From the NCBI GenBank assembly GCA_021790555.1, contig JAJYGY010000368.1, positions 1 to 5,103 on the forward strand: a stretch of 5,103 nucleotides of DNA. Direction: 5' to 3'. The position numbers were made by a program, and so were the translations under genes. The notes under the pieces were generated by a model that had not been told where the DNA came from, searched no databases, and worked only from the letters and a program-made list of their open reading frames with translations. This DNA comes from a bacterium. GTDB taxonomy: Bacteria > Oederibacteriota > JAJYGY01. Below are positions 5,089-5,103 of this stretch, one piece after another (the first letter of the stretch is position 1; each line of letters starts with the position of its first letter).

Positions 5089-5103
5089 GCCGAAACACCG
5101 GCC
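5088..5103 (+). terminator. Probable recA terminator, cut by the right edge
   Basis: GGCCG (5088-5092) pairs with CGGCC (5099-5103) around a 6-base loop, beginning at the last base of the recA stop codon. An A run at 5080-5085 lies just before it, which would fit a bidirectional terminator if a T run follows outside the window. Confidence 0.45.

Overview
The window holds two kinds of DNA. Positions 1 to about 740 are AT-rich (hand count about 38% G+C over 481-720) and carry two small unrecognised genes in tandem. From about 860 onward the DNA is very GC-rich (hand count 77% over 1321-1380), with strong G/C preference at third codon positions, and carries a DUF255/YyaL-type protein gene, a small lipoprotein gene and recA. 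The GC-rich part looks like ordinary chromosome of a high-GC Gram-negative bacterium. The RecA sequence suggests a proteobacterium in the broad sense, possibly a Desulfobacterota-like lineage; this is an impression from memory, not a placement.

Layout, all genes on the + strand: a possible terminator running in from the left edge (1-48); a small hydrophobic hypothetical protein (108-404); a two-helix membrane protein with a C-terminal CxxC...CxxC zinc ribbon (427-738), 22 bases behind it and probably cotranscribed; an intergenic transition (739-1018); the 684-residue thioredoxin-like/glycosidase-like DUF255 protein (1019-3073) followed by a GC hairpin; a promoter and a lipoprotein gene (3192-3655) whose reading frame is broken by an apparent one-base deletion in the signal peptide; a recA promoter set in nested dyad symmetry; an approximately 194-base GC-rich leader with three hairpins; recA (3949-5088), whose product ends in an EAK(S/P) repeat tail; and the first part of a probable terminator at the right edge.

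The genes do not form an obvious pathway. RecA is a core DNA repair and recombination protein, the DUF255 protein is a conserved protein of unclear physiological role, and the lipoprotein is probably an envelope protein. The lipoprotein gene and recA each have their own plausible sigma70-type promoter, so they are probably separate transcription units. No mobile-element gene, CRISPR array, tRNA or rRNA could be supported. The most noteworthy features are the dyad-structured recA control region with its folded leader, the frameshifted lipoprotein gene, and the AT-rich two-gene segment with a composition break inside its first gene.
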